From NCBI GenBank assembly GCA_016782865.1, contig JADHXR010000008.1, positions 1 to 64,000 of the forward strand: DNA of 64,000 nucleotides. The letters are read 5' to 3'. Origin of the DNA: Phycisphaerae bacterium. Its GTDB lineage: Bacteria > Planctomycetota > Phycisphaerae > Sedimentisphaerales > Anaerobacaceae. Every line of letters begins with the position of its first letter. Position 1 is the stretch's first letter. Made by a program: the position numbers and the translations under genes. Below are positions 36,562 through 45,088 of the stretch, one piece after another. The notes beneath the pieces were generated by a model, which searched no databases, was not told where the DNA came from, and worked only from the letters and a program-made list of their open reading frames with translations.

Positions 36562-37638
36562 TCAGAGTTTGAGGCTTACCGGCGTATCGAGTTTGTTCAG
36601 TTCGGTCTGGAGGATGTCGAAGAATCTCTCGTTGTCGGGCCAGATGATTCTTTCGTCTCTCGGCGCGGGTTTGTCGAGTTCGTTGAGGAATCGGGCAATG
36701 GTCGCTTCATCGAGTTTGTCGGAGGAGATTCCCAGGCCCAGCTTCTGAATGTAGCGTGCGTTGATTATCTGCTCATACTGGCCGGCCAGAGGCAGCATGA
36801 GCATTTTCTTCTTTAGGTACATGCACTCGCTTATCAGCGAAAAGCCGGCCGAGGCGATAACTCCGCGTGCGGCCGCCAGGTCCGCGAGAAAGCCATCGGT
36901 GGAGCGTTTCTTGAAGAGGCAGTTTTGATGTTGAGCGTCCTCGTCGAAGCCGTAAATGACAAAGGTTTGTCCGGCAAATGTGCCGAGCGTCTCTCGCAGC
37001 CGGTCCCGGCAGGTCCCGGTGGTCGAATACAGCAGAATGTGTTCATCGGCGGTTGGGTCGAGCCCGCTGATAACTGGCCTCACGATGGGCGGCGCTAGGA
37101 CAGCGGAATCGACTCTCAGCGGCGCCCTGAAGAAATTCAAAATAATGTACGCAACCGCTCCGGTGTAGTGACATTCGGTGACGACGCTGGCCGTCAGACG
37201 CGAGAACCAGTTCCTGACGGGGTGCTCCAGCTTGCAGAGTGTGAGCATGTGCTCATGGTCGATGCTGATGAACGGGACGTTGTTGCGCCAGGCCCACCAT
37301 GCGCTGAAGGGCTCGAAATCCGATATTACCAATTCCGGCTCGAACGGCTCGAAATGCTTCTTGAAAAGCTCGTCGTTCAGTCTGTTCGCCTCGGGCAGCT
37401 TCAAGAGGTTCCGCTTGAGGGTTTCGGATTTGTCTATCCGTTCGCCCTCGAATGCGAAGGAAAGCCCGAAAACTTCTTTGACCCTGTCGGCGAAATATTG
37501 CTTTAGATACAGAAGTGACTTCTGCGAGCCCACAAACATCACATCGTGGCCGGCGTCAATCAGTCGTTGCCCTGTCAGGTGTGACCGGCTGCTGTGTCCG
37601 AAACCTTCCCCCGCGACAGCGTAAATTATCCTGGCCAT
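36562..37638 (-). CDS. MJ1255-type glycosyltransferase (GT-B fold)
   Basis: The 358-residue protein starts MARIIYAVAGEGFGHSSRSH, the conserved glycine- and histidine-rich opening of the MJ1255/VC2487 glycosyltransferase family. It continues with VISDFEPFSAWWAW and a C-terminal donor-binding segment (GVIASAGFSLISECMYLKKKMLMLPLAGQYEQIINARYI). These resemble MurG/GT28 enzymes; substrates are mostly unknown. It is the last gene after ftsI (46-base gap), so it may share the dcw transcript and act on envelope glycans (inference). Confidence 0.85.
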   Translation of the reverse strand: MARIIYAVAGEGFGHSSRSHLTGQRLIDAGHDVMFVGSQKSLLYLKQYFADRVKEVFGLSFAFEGERIDKSETLKRNLLKLPEANRLNDELFKKHFEPFEPELVISDFEPFSAWWAWRNNVPFISIDHEHMLTLCKLEHPVRNWFSRLTASVVTECHYTGAVAYIILNFFRAPLRVDSAVLAPPIVRPVISGLDPTADEHILLYSTTGTCRDRLRETLGTFAGQTFVIYGFDEDAQHQNCLFKKRSTDGFLADLAAARGVIASAGFSLISECMYLKKKMLMLPLAGQYEQIINARYIQKLGLGISSDKLDEATIARFLNELDKPAPRDERIIWPDNERFFDILQTELNKLDTPVSLKL

Positions 37639-37684
37639 TTTTTCACAGGCGCCAAAGCCGAGACCGGAGGCGCAAGTCCCGGCT

Positions 37685-39385
37685 TTACTCGACGCCGAGG
37701 TACTTTAGGGTTCTTTCGATTATCTTGGCCGCTACGGGGGAGGCAACGACTCCGCCGGTATAGTTTTTGCCGAGCGACCGGTTGGGTTTTCGCACCGAGA
37801 CCAGCACGACGATAGCGGGGTCCTCAGCCGGGGCGCCGGCGATGAAGGACGCAACGTAGTCGCGGTTGTTATATCCTTTGCTGTCGCTGTTTGCTATGTT
37901 TGCGGTGCCGCTTTTGCCGAACACCTGCCAGTCGTCAAGCTGTGCTCTTTTACCCGTTCCCTCATTGATCACGCTGGCCATGGCCTCGCCTACGACCCAT
38001 TTGGCAACTTCGGGTTTGACGAGGTAGCCAACCGGGGGCGGTGGCCGTTTCAACTCGGTGACTTTTCCGTTGCTGTTGACAACCGCTCTGACCAGAAACG
38101 GGCTGACCAGGCGGCCGCCGTTGGCGAGTATACAGAAGCCTCGGACCAATTGCATGGCGGTGACGGATATTTCCTGGCCGAACGGTATGCGGGTGACGCT
38201 GTAACCATCCCATTTATGGAGGGGCCTGAACAAGCCCCGGATTTCGCCGGGCAGCTCTATTCCCGTTTTCTCACCGAAGCCGAAAAGCCTGAGCCCTTCA
38301 TAAAGTTTCTCCTTGCCGAGCCTCTGTCCGATCTTGGCCATCCCAATGTTGCTGGAGTGCATCAGAATCTCACGCACCGTCAGGTCGCCGAAACCGTTCT
38401 TGAACTCGCCGATCCGGCCAAAGCTCTTGCCGTTATGTTTGCCGCTATAGCTTCCGTTTTCGCAGAATATTTTTTCCGTCGTGTTGACGACCCCGGCATC
38501 GAGGGCGATCGCGGTGACGATCGGCTTGAGGATGCTGCCCGGCTCGTAGCAATCGGTAATCGCCCGGCTGCGGAAGTTGTTCGGATCGGTCGTGCCAACA
38601 TTAGCAGGGTCGAAATCGGGCAGTGAGACCATCGCCAGAATCGCTCCGCTTCGCGGCTCGGCCACAACCGCTACTGCGGATTCGGCCTCGTAGGCTTCAT
38701 ACTGCTTGATAAGTTCGTCCCGCACAAACTGCTGGATGGTCGAGTCGATGGTCAGGATGATTCCGACGCCATTGGTCAGAACGCCGTCCTGCTGTTTGGG
38801 ACGAATGGGCCGGCGGCGCACGTCGGCAAAGAATATGTTCCGAGCCCCCGAGCCGCTGAGAGCCTTGTCATACTTCAGCTCGATGCCTTCGAGGCCGTGA
38901 TTGTCGAGACTCGTAAAGCCGACAACGTTCGACACAAGGCGTCCCATCGGATAATGTCTCTGCCAGCCGGAGTTGGTGCCTATCCCGTGAATTCCGCGTG
39001 CGGCGCTGCACTCATTGGCGTCGGTGGTGTTTTTTATTCTCGCAAAGCGCGGGCTGTTGCTTTCCAGAATGAGCTTGCAGATTATGTGTGCGCCCATGTC
39101 CACGATCGGGGCAAGCTCAGTGGACGTTTCCTTGGCGTCTTTTATCTCTGCCGGGTCGGCAAAAATGGTCTGTATCCCATTGCTCGCGGCCAGCACCCTG
39201 CCCCGGCAATCGAGAAGCACGCCCCGCTGAGGTTGCCGGCTCCGAAATGCCCGCTGCTGTGTGAGAGAAGCATCCAGATAATGCTCGGCCATGACGGACT
39301 GAAGATAGAAACACCTTGCGCCCAGTGCCAGGAATGACACGATCAGAAGCAATGAAAAGAAGATGGTTACTCGTACGTTTCTCAA
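37685..39385 (-). CDS. ftsI: Division-type penicillin-binding protein (FtsI/PBP3)
   Basis: This class B PBP of 566 residues starts at TTG 39385, three bases after the ftsL stop. An N-terminal helix (residues 6-26) precedes the dimerisation domain (RGVLLDCRGRVLAASNG) and transpeptidase domain. Catalytic motifs: S284-I-L-K in EPGSILKP, SSN in HSSNIGMAKIG, and K491-S-G-T in FGKSGTAN. It crosslinks septal peptidoglycan. No PASTA domain is present. Its location downstream of mraZ-rsmH-ftsL identifies it as the division enzyme rather than a second elongation PBP. Confidence 0.92.
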   Translation of the reverse strand: MRNVRVTIFFSLLLIVSFLALGARCFYLQSVMAEHYLDASLTQQRAFRSRQPQRGVLLDCRGRVLAASNGIQTIFADPAEIKDAKETSTELAPIVDMGAHIICKLILESNSPRFARIKNTTDANECSAARGIHGIGTNSGWQRHYPMGRLVSNVVGFTSLDNHGLEGIELKYDKALSGSGARNIFFADVRRRPIRPKQQDGVLTNGVGIILTIDSTIQQFVRDELIKQYEAYEAESAVAVVAEPRSGAILAMVSLPDFDPANVGTTDPNNFRSRAITDCYEPGSILKPIVTAIALDAGVVNTTEKIFCENGSYSGKHNGKSFGRIGEFKNGFGDLTVREILMHSSNIGMAKIGQRLGKEKLYEGLRLFGFGEKTGIELPGEIRGLFRPLHKWDGYSVTRIPFGQEISVTAMQLVRGFCILANGGRLVSPFLVRAVVNSNGKVTELKRPPPPVGYLVKPEVAKWVVGEAMASVINEGTGKRAQLDDWQVFGKSGTANIANSDSKGYNNRDYVASFIAGAPAEDPAIVVLVSVRKPNRSLGKNYTGGVVASPVAAKIIERTLKYLGVE

Positions 39386-39388
39386 ATT

Positions 39389-39616
39389 TCAGTCGTCGGC
39401 GTCCAACTCTTCAAGACGCTTTGAAAGAGCGGAAGGATTTATCAGGCTCTCCAGTTGCAACTGCTTGGCGCCAAGCTTCTGTTTCAGTTGATTCTGCAGC
39501 GCATTGTACTGGGAAAGCTTATAGAAAACGCGATTGTTGGCGCCGCGCAGATAAACGGCAAATATCAGAACCGCCGTAAAATAAAAAACAACAAGAACAA
39601 AACGAAACTGGGACAT
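39389..39616 (-). CDS. ftsL: FtsL-like divisome protein
   Basis: The start is ATG 39616 (a GTG lies one codon earlier). The 75-residue bitopic protein has a short cytoplasmic end, a transmembrane helix (about residues 4-22) and a leucine-zipper-like periplasmic coil (LSQYNALQNQLKQKLGAKQLQLESL). Sequence conservation is low in this family, so the call rests on topology, size and position between rsmH/LysM and ftsI. Confidence 0.7.
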   Translation of the reverse strand: MSQFRFVLVVFYFTAVLIFAVYLRGANNRVFYKLSQYNALQNQLKQKLGAKQLQLESLINPSALSKRLEELDADD

Positions 39617-39704
39617 CACATGTGTCTACTGATTTTTCATTTGGTACTCGGTTGCTAATATCCGATATTCAGTCGGCGGCTTGTCCTGAGTCTCTATCGG
39701 CGGC

Positions 39705-40655
39705 CTACTGAGCCGGCAAGGTCAAATGCAACCCGATGGTGAGATTGTTCTCGTCCGGCAGAACGTTGGCATTTAGCTTGCATATTTCTTTGTATCGGCT
39801 GGCATCTCCGAGTTGTGCGGCAGCGACCCGCCATAAGGTGTCTCCGTCCTGCACAACGTATTGTCTGGGCTGTTTTGCTTTAGGTTCGCCCTTGTCACCG
39901 GAGAAGAGTCTTCTGCCGATCTGATTTGCTTTCTCGAATATAGAATTCGCAGGAGTGCTCTCGGCTTTGATCTCATCCGGTTTCGACGTTCTCGGCGGCG
40001 GCACGATAATCCTTTGGCCGACGTCAATTTTGTGCATTGACTCGAGCGATTTGCGATTGGCTTCGAACATTCTTAGGACATTTGCTATCTTGTTGCCTTC
40101 TACGGGTCCGTAGAACTTCTTGGCTATCGAACCCAGGGTGTCGCCATCGGAGACGACGTAGACCTTCGGCATAACTCCCCTGGCGGGCCTGGGCTTGGGT
40201 TTCTTCTCAGCAGGCGGTAGCTCGATCACAATCGTTTCGACGGGCTCCGGGGCAATCTGCTCGGTTGCGGGCTGAATCACCGGATCGCTCGATTGTGTCA
40301 ATGTCCGCTCGATCAGCTCGGGGGTAATCTCAATCGAGGTCTCTTCTACGATTGTGATGTTCCCCGGGATTGGCATTTCAAAGCGAACATCTTCTTTTTC
40401 CTCTTCCGCCGCCGGCGACGGGACTTCTTCTTCGACAGGCTTCTCGATCGGCTGGCCGGCCCAATCGAAACCGTCCTGAACCTTGCGCTCATTCGTGCCG
40501 ATGCCCCAGTTTTCGTGCTGCGAGCTGACCATATTTGTGGTCAATTCGCTGTTGTTTGTGGCGTTTCTGAAAGAGGGCAGACCGTTAATGATAAATGCGA
40601 TTACAAATATGAATATCAAACCCAACAATAATCCGATCTTTGCATCTGAAGTCAT
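39705..40655 (-). CDS. Membrane-anchored LysM protein in the dcw cluster
   Basis: The likely start is ATG 40655 (MTSDAKIGLLLGLIF); a longer reading to 40694 overlaps rsmH more closely but lacks a ribosome site. The 316-residue protein has an N-terminal helix, an acidic, proline-rich linker (about 60-160) and two LysM domains: VYVVSDGDTLGSIAKKFYG to RIIVPP, and YVVQDGDTLWRVAAAQLGD to LTLPAQ. LysM domains bind the N-acetylglucosamine backbone of peptidoglycan. A LysM protein between rsmH and ftsL is not the usual proteobacterial order and could be a planctomycete divisome factor (inference). Confidence 0.85.
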   Translation of the reverse strand: MTSDAKIGLLLGLIFIFVIAFIINGLPSFRNATNNSELTTNMVSSQHENWGIGTNERKVQDGFDWAGQPIEKPVEEEVPSPAAEEEKEDVRFEMPIPGNITIVEETSIEITPELIERTLTQSSDPVIQPATEQIAPEPVETIVIELPPAEKKPKPRPARGVMPKVYVVSDGDTLGSIAKKFYGPVEGNKIANVLRMFEANRKSLESMHKIDVGQRIIVPPPRTSKPDEIKAESTPANSIFEKANQIGRRLFSGDKGEPKAKQPRQYVVQDGDTLWRVAAAQLGDASRYKEICKLNANVLPDENNLTIGLHLTLPAQ

Positions 40656-40696
40656 AAAGAAAGACACTCCATTTTCTTGTGCAATGCACGACAAGG

Positions 40697-41602
40697 TTAC
40701 TGTTTTTGTGCTATCCTCAGTTTTGCGCTTCTTGCCCGCCGGTTATCGAGGACCTGCTGCCGAGTGGGCACAATCGGCTTCTTCGTGAGAATCCTGTAAA
40801 TGCCGGCGTCTGCATTCTGCTTGAAATCGTTTTTCACCAATCTATCTTCGAGGCTGTGAAAGCTGATGATTGCCACATAGCCGTCCTTGTTCAGCAGCCT
40901 CGGCGCCGAAGCAAGCAGTTGCTTCAAATTCTCCAACTCGTTATTGACTGCAATTCTCAGCGCCTGAAAGGTCCTGGTTGCCGGGTGCATCCTGCTTCTT
41001 CGCCCCGGCTTCTTTCTTCCCAGCGCCCTGCAGACTGTCTGTGCCAGCTGGCCTGTTGTAGTGATCGGCTCAATCCTGCGCTGACGCACGATAGAGCGAG
41101 CGATCCGTCGCGAGGCCCTATCTTCGCCGAACTGGTAAATAAGATCGGCCAGCGATTTCTCATCCTCCTTGTTAACTATATCGGCAGCGGTGTGCTCTAA
41201 TCTTTTATCTAATCTCATATCAAGCGGCATATTTGCCTGGAAACTCAGTCCGAACTCGGCATCGGCCAACTGCGCCGAGCTTACACCCAGATCGGCCAGG
41301 ACAAAGTCGACTCTCTCTATACCAGATTCGCGCAGCTTCTCACTGACGTGTGAAAAATTCGAATTAACCAGAATTGCCCTGCAGGCAAGCTCCTCCAATT
41401 TACTTCGGGCCCGTCGGAGAGCATCGTTATCAACATCAAAACCCACGATTACCGCCTCGGGCCCCAAAGTCTTGCCGAGCAGAAAGCTGTGACCTCCTTG
41501 TCCTATGGTCGCATCGACCATCACGCCATCCGGTGGCAGGCTTATCTGCTCAGCCAGCGTTTCGGCAAGAACCGGAATATGCTCTATTGTCGAACCATTC
41601 AC
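40697..41602 (-). CDS. rsmH: 16S rRNA (cytosine1402-N4)-methyltransferase
   Basis: The 301-residue protein has the family signature from its start: HIPVLAETL, then MVDATIGQGGHSFLLG (SAM-binding motif I), FVLADLGVSSAQLAD, GLSFQANMPLDMRLD, and near the C-terminus HPATRTFQALRIAVNNEL and ISFHSLEDRLVK. RsmH methylates N4 of C1402 in 16S rRNA. It follows mraZ with one small gene between, the standard dcw start. Length is normal and all motifs are intact. Confidence 0.96.
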   Translation of the reverse strand: MNGSTIEHIPVLAETLAEQISLPPDGVMVDATIGQGGHSFLLGKTLGPEAVIVGFDVDNDALRRARSKLEELACRAILVNSNFSHVSEKLRESGIERVDFVLADLGVSSAQLADAEFGLSFQANMPLDMRLDKRLEHTAADIVNKEDEKSLADLIYQFGEDRASRRIARSIVRQRRIEPITTTGQLAQTVCRALGRKKPGRRSRMHPATRTFQALRIAVNNELENLKQLLASAPRLLNKDGYVAIISFHSLEDRLVKNDFKQNADAGIYRILTKKPIVPTRQQVLDNRRARSAKLRIAQKQ

Positions 41603-41693
41603 TTGTCTCGTGTGCCAAACATTTTTATGTTGCGTCGGGTAGGCGGCGCGTTGCGAGCCGCCGACGCTCTCAACATATGTCAGAAATCGCCAA

Positions 41694-41903
41694 TCAAACC
41701 GCAGCGATTGTGCTACCGCGGTTTCGAAGCTGCTCTACGGCGCGCGAAAACGCCACGCCGGAAAAGGCCTCGTCAAGTTTCTTCAATCGTTCAAGCCGAT
41801 CATCAAGTATTGCCAGCGAGGCAAGGGTTTCTTCGTCCACCCCCCTGGCTCCGGCGAGACTTTCAGCTACAATCCGACAATGGTTCGAATCCGTTCCAAT
41901 CAT
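41694..41903 (-). CDS. Small conserved-position gene between mraZ and rsmH
   Basis: The start ATG 41903 is preceded by GGAG at a spacing of 9; an ATG at 41936 overlapping the mraZ stop is also possible. The 69-residue product is mostly helical (SLAGARGVDEETLASLAILDDRLERLKKLDEAF) with no membrane segment or cysteine motif. No family is recognised. Tight placement between mraZ and rsmH on the same strand argues for a real gene with a role in division or its control (inference). Confidence 0.6.
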   Translation of the reverse strand: MIGTDSNHCRIVAESLAGARGVDEETLASLAILDDRLERLKKLDEAFSGVAFSRAVEQLRNRGSTIAAV

Positions 41904-41922
41904 TTTGTCTTGTCTCCAAAGG

Positions 41923-42396
41923 TCAGAGTTCGTCATTCTGGTTCTGCAGTACAATCTGCCGTGCCTGCGACATCTGTTTCTGGTACTGGGCCATGTGGTC
42001 CGAGACATATCGTTCCCAGTTTTCATTGTTCCACAATTCAATGTGGTCCCTGACGCCGACCAGTGTGATCTGGTCTTTCAGGCCGGCCCTTTTTCGCAAT
42101 CTTTCATTCAGGAGCAGCCTTCCCTGGCCGTCCAGCTCGACCTTGCTGGCTAAGGCAAAACTTATTCGCTCGAAGGCCACCGCCTCATCCGGCGCCGCAA
42201 CTCCGGGGGCGACCGCAAGGGCGATCTGCTCGAAATATCTTTCAGGGTACAGGCAAAGTATGCCGTTGGCGCCGAGGACGAGGTAGAAATTGCTGCCGTG
42301 CTCGTCGGCGTCGATCTGGCTCCTGAGCTTGGTCGAAATGAGGACCCGGCTTTTGCCGTCGACAACGTGCTGGTATTCGCCTGTTAACAATAGCAT
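41923..42396 (-). CDS. mraZ: Transcriptional regulator MraZ
   Basis: The 157-residue protein contains two SpoVT/AbrB-like halves: TGEYQHVVDGKSRVLISTKLR, and VELDGQGRLLLNERLRKRAGL with LVGVRDHIELWNNENWERY. MraZ forms a ring and represses or tunes its own dcw operon by binding short repeats in the promoter. Matching repeats and a consensus promoter lie directly upstream. Length is normal. Confidence 0.95.
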   Translation of the reverse strand: MLLLTGEYQHVVDGKSRVLISTKLRSQIDADEHGSNFYLVLGANGILCLYPERYFEQIALAVAPGVAAPDEAVAFERISFALASKVELDGQGRLLLNERLRKRAGLKDQITLVGVRDHIELWNNENWERYVSDHMAQYQKQMSQARQIVLQNQNDEL

Positions 42397-42431
42397 GGCA
42401 CTGGCCCCACTAAACTCAATCGAGATGGGGG

Positions 42432-42476
42432 ATTATACCACTTTCTCCCACATAGTCAACATTTGGCTACACTTTT
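42432..42476 (-). promoter_or_regulatory. mraZ: mraZ promoter with MraZ-box-like repeats
   Basis: On the minus strand TTGACT (42454-42459), a 16-base spacer and TATAAT (42432-42437) form a near-consensus promoter 36 bases before the mraZ ATG. Between 42438 and 42476 the minus strand reads AAAGTGT, AAATGTT, TATGTGGG and AAAGTGG, spaced by about 10 bases. This matches the GTGG-type direct repeats bound by MraZ and overlaps the core promoter, which fits autorepression. The upstream 290 bases (42477-42766) hold no gene I can support. Confidence 0.75.
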
Positions 42477-42766
42477 TTCCCATTTTTTGTCAAAATTCTA
42501 TTATAGGACTGTCACTCGGAGAGGCTAATTCCTGCCAAGACAAGTGCTTACAAACACGTTGGGGCTTTCGAGGTAAGCGTGGTTTTCTTCACCGATTCGG
42601 CGGGAAGAATAAACCGGCAGGCAGTTTTACAGAGATTCTCGACAGTCTTTGTCAGACCAGGGCTTGATTTTCGATATAGGCTTGAGAGGTCTTGTCACCG
42701 TCCCATCCTTCCTTGATCTTCGGTGAGTTCATTCAGCCGCGGCTTCATTGGCGCCGCTCTCGCTTT

Positions 42767-43882
42767 TTACGGGACGATGGCGAGCCACTTCTGGTTGCCG
42801 GAGATGCCGCGGTACGTGGCGAGGTTGTCGCCCGTGCTTGAATAGTGCAATATGCTCTTGCCGCCTGCGATCCATACCGAGCCGTCCGACGGGTCCACTT
42901 CGATTGATGTGCCGCCCTGGGTGTTCTTGACCAGCAGTTCACCCTCTGAGTCGTATTTGCAGGTGTAGCTTTCCACTGCGACTTCTATCAGCTTGTCCAA
43001 TTCGGCTGCAGTTTCCGGCCATTCGTCGCCGATTCGCGAGTAGTCCTGACGACGTACTCTGCCGGTAGTCCACACGCTGCCGTCAGATCTGTTTACCCGT
43101 ACGCGCTGTGGGCAAAAATCTAAATGAACGACTTTCAGAAGTCGGCCGTCCGGCGATATTTTCATCAACCGGTTCCCGTTAGTCTCTCGTCCATACGCAT
43201 TCCTGTCGGCGACCCAGACGGAACCGTCAGGGTTGAGGTCAATTGAAAAGGTGCCAGAGTTCATAGTACCGGATGGCAGCCTCACCTCGAATAGCAATTT
43301 CAGATCCATACTGTACTTCTTGATGTCCATGCCGACAGTCCAGAGGCATTTGCTCCGTGAGTCAAAGGCAATATCAATCGCCCAGCCAGTCCTGGAGTGC
43401 TTGACAATCGTTCCCGTGCGATCTATGGCATAAACGCTCTCGGCGGCCACGGCGTATATCATACCGTCTGCGAACACTGCTGATCGGAAAAAGCCCGCCA
43501 AAGACCAGAGCTTGATGCCGTTGGAAGTTCGGTACATGCTTATTCCTTCTCCTGAAAAGCCGCACACAACGAAGAAACGACCGTCCTGGGATACCGAGAT
43601 GCCCCTGCATCCGCCAAAGCCTTGGCTGGCGGAGAGTCTGGGGATTTGTCTGACGAGTTCGCCTCTTGAATTGAGCAGCAGTACCGCCTCGCTGTGCGGG
43701 GATGTTCTGTGATCGTTGTCGTTGTCATATTTGCCCAGAGCGAGCAGCGTGGTTCTGTCTGGGTCCCGTTCTTCTTTTGACGCAAGGCCGGTCTTGGGGA
43801 CCGAAATCGTGATTAACAGGGCTAAGAGAAGCCATACCGGGGCGGGTCTGGTCGAATCGGAAAATCTTGAAATGATAAGCAT
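42767..43882 (-). CDS. Exported NHL/YncE-type beta-propeller protein
   Basis: ATG 43882 is preferred, with GGAG 9 bases upstream; TTG 43897 is in frame. The 371-residue protein has a signal peptide (VWLLLALLITISVPKTGLAS) and repeated propeller strands with DGSVWVAD, DGSVWTTG and DGSVWIAGG motifs. Such folds bind ligands or proteins; streptogramin lyase-like and NHL proteins share the pattern. No catalytic residues are evident. It stands alone. Confidence 0.75.
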   Translation of the reverse strand: MLIISRFSDSTRPAPVWLLLALLITISVPKTGLASKEERDPDRTTLLALGKYDNDNDHRTSPHSEAVLLLNSRGELVRQIPRLSASQGFGGCRGISVSQDGRFFVVCGFSGEGISMYRTSNGIKLWSLAGFFRSAVFADGMIYAVAAESVYAIDRTGTIVKHSRTGWAIDIAFDSRSKCLWTVGMDIKKYSMDLKLLFEVRLPSGTMNSGTFSIDLNPDGSVWVADRNAYGRETNGNRLMKISPDGRLLKVVHLDFCPQRVRVNRSDGSVWTTGRVRRQDYSRIGDEWPETAAELDKLIEVAVESYTCKYDSEGELLVKNTQGGTSIEVDPSDGSVWIAGGKSILHYSSTGDNLATYRGISGNQKWLAIVP

Positions 43883-44117
43883 GAGACTGTTCTCCAATCA
43901 AATAACTGTAAACCGATAGATTCCGAACAACGCTATACACGTTCATCCTTGCGGCACAGAAAAATCCGAAAGCTCACAGCCCCTCGCTGACTATCTGTTA
44001 GTTTACACTGTGTTGTCGTCGTACGCAAGGGAAAAATGGGTAAAATGCAAAAAATAAGAGGTTTGTGCCAGATGGTCCGCAAAAGCCAGAAAAGGGATCG
44101 TCTTTAGAGCGATCAAG

Positions 44118-44139
44118 GCCTCGCCGGATGGGACGAGGC
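44118..44139 (-). terminator. Possible terminator after the GNAT gene
   Basis: A 6-bp GC-rich hairpin (GCCTCG, 10-base loop, CGAGGC) lies directly after the stop codon of the minus-strand gene. No clear T-run follows, so termination is uncertain. Confidence 0.35.
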
Positions 44140-44140
44140 T

Positions 44141-44677
44141 TCATTCTTCCAGCGGGCAAGCCATTAGAACGACATTTCTGGAAGTGCTTCCAACCGGATA
44201 CGGCTCATTGCCTAAAATGGCGAATCCTTTGTTCGTGTAGAAGTCTATTGCCTTCGTATTTTCATCCCATACTTTCAGCCAGCAGCTCTTATACGCCTTG
44301 TCCCTGGCCGCCTTGAGGCCGACGTCCATAAGGGCCGTACCTATTCCGCGATCTCTCCAGCCGCACAGCACGTACAGGCGCAACAATTCAATCTGGTTTG
44401 CTCCGCAAATGCATTCACGCACGGACGTGGGCTGTAGTTTTATGTACGCACAAAGTGTATTTGAAATCAAGCCAAGAAAGAGCAGAACGTCGGGATCTGT
44501 TATGTCTTCGAGCATCTGCTTGCGGCTGAACGCCTTATGAAGATAATCGTCCAGATCCTCAGCGGACAAAGTACGTGAGTATGCATCGGAAAAAGTACGG
44601 GTCCCGAGATCGGCAAGAAGATCGGCATCACGCTCTTCGGCGGGACGAATCGAGAGAGTTTTGTCACCGTTTGGCAT
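44141..44677 (-). CDS. GNAT-family N-acetyltransferase
   Basis: The 178-residue protein (ATG 44677; an ATG three codons upstream is also in frame) begins LSIRPAEERDADLLADLG. It has the acetyl-CoA binding motif LRLYVLCGWRDRGIGTALMDVGLKAA and ends with the typical WLKVWDENTKAIDFYTNKGFAILG. Substrates could be protein N-termini, polyamines or small amines; ring-type specificity is not readable. It is a single gene with no operon partners. Confidence 0.88.
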   Translation of the reverse strand: MPNGDKTLSIRPAEERDADLLADLGTRTFSDAYSRTLSAEDLDDYLHKAFSRKQMLEDITDPDVLLFLGLISNTLCAYIKLQPTSVRECICGANQIELLRLYVLCGWRDRGIGTALMDVGLKAARDKAYKSCWLKVWDENTKAIDFYTNKGFAILGNEPYPVGSTSRNVVLMACPLEE

Positions 44678-44867
44678 AGTCTTCATTCATGATAGGCTCG
44701 TTGTCTTGCTGGGCGTTGCCGATTCTCTCTGTTATCATACAGAATTGGCCCCAGAAGGGCAACCTCAGTGAATCCGGCAAGAGAAAATCTAAGAAAAGCT
44801 GAATTTTTTCCTGCAAATCTGTTGCTCTCGTTCGTCTGTTAAGCACAACGGCATTGAGGAGTTTTTA

Positions 44868-45068
44868 TTGAGCCTCTTATCGGATGTTTCCGCCTTGGTT
44901 CTGACCATTCGGGCGAAGAAATCGGACATAGATGCCTTCTCCAAGGGTGAGCTGGATTTCAACAAGTTCTATGAGCGGACGCAGCTTCTGGCCAACTGGA
45001 GTGGATCTACAGGCACAACATCGACACGTGGCACGACATCGACGAGTATCGATCCGTTCGGGAGGTGA
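44868..45068 (+). CDS. Short hypothetical protein
   Basis: TTG 44868 follows GAGGAG at a spacing of about 6. The 66-residue product has a helical N-terminal part (SALVLTIRAKKSDIDAFSKGELDFNKFYERTQLL) and a Thr/Ser/Gly-rich tail. No family is recognised. The good ribosome site is the only strong support. Confidence 0.4.
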   Translation: MSLLSDVSALVLTIRAKKSDIDAFSKGELDFNKFYERTQLLANWSGSTGTTSTRGTTSTSIDPFGR

Positions 45069-45088
45069 ATGCGGAATTCGTGCGATTC

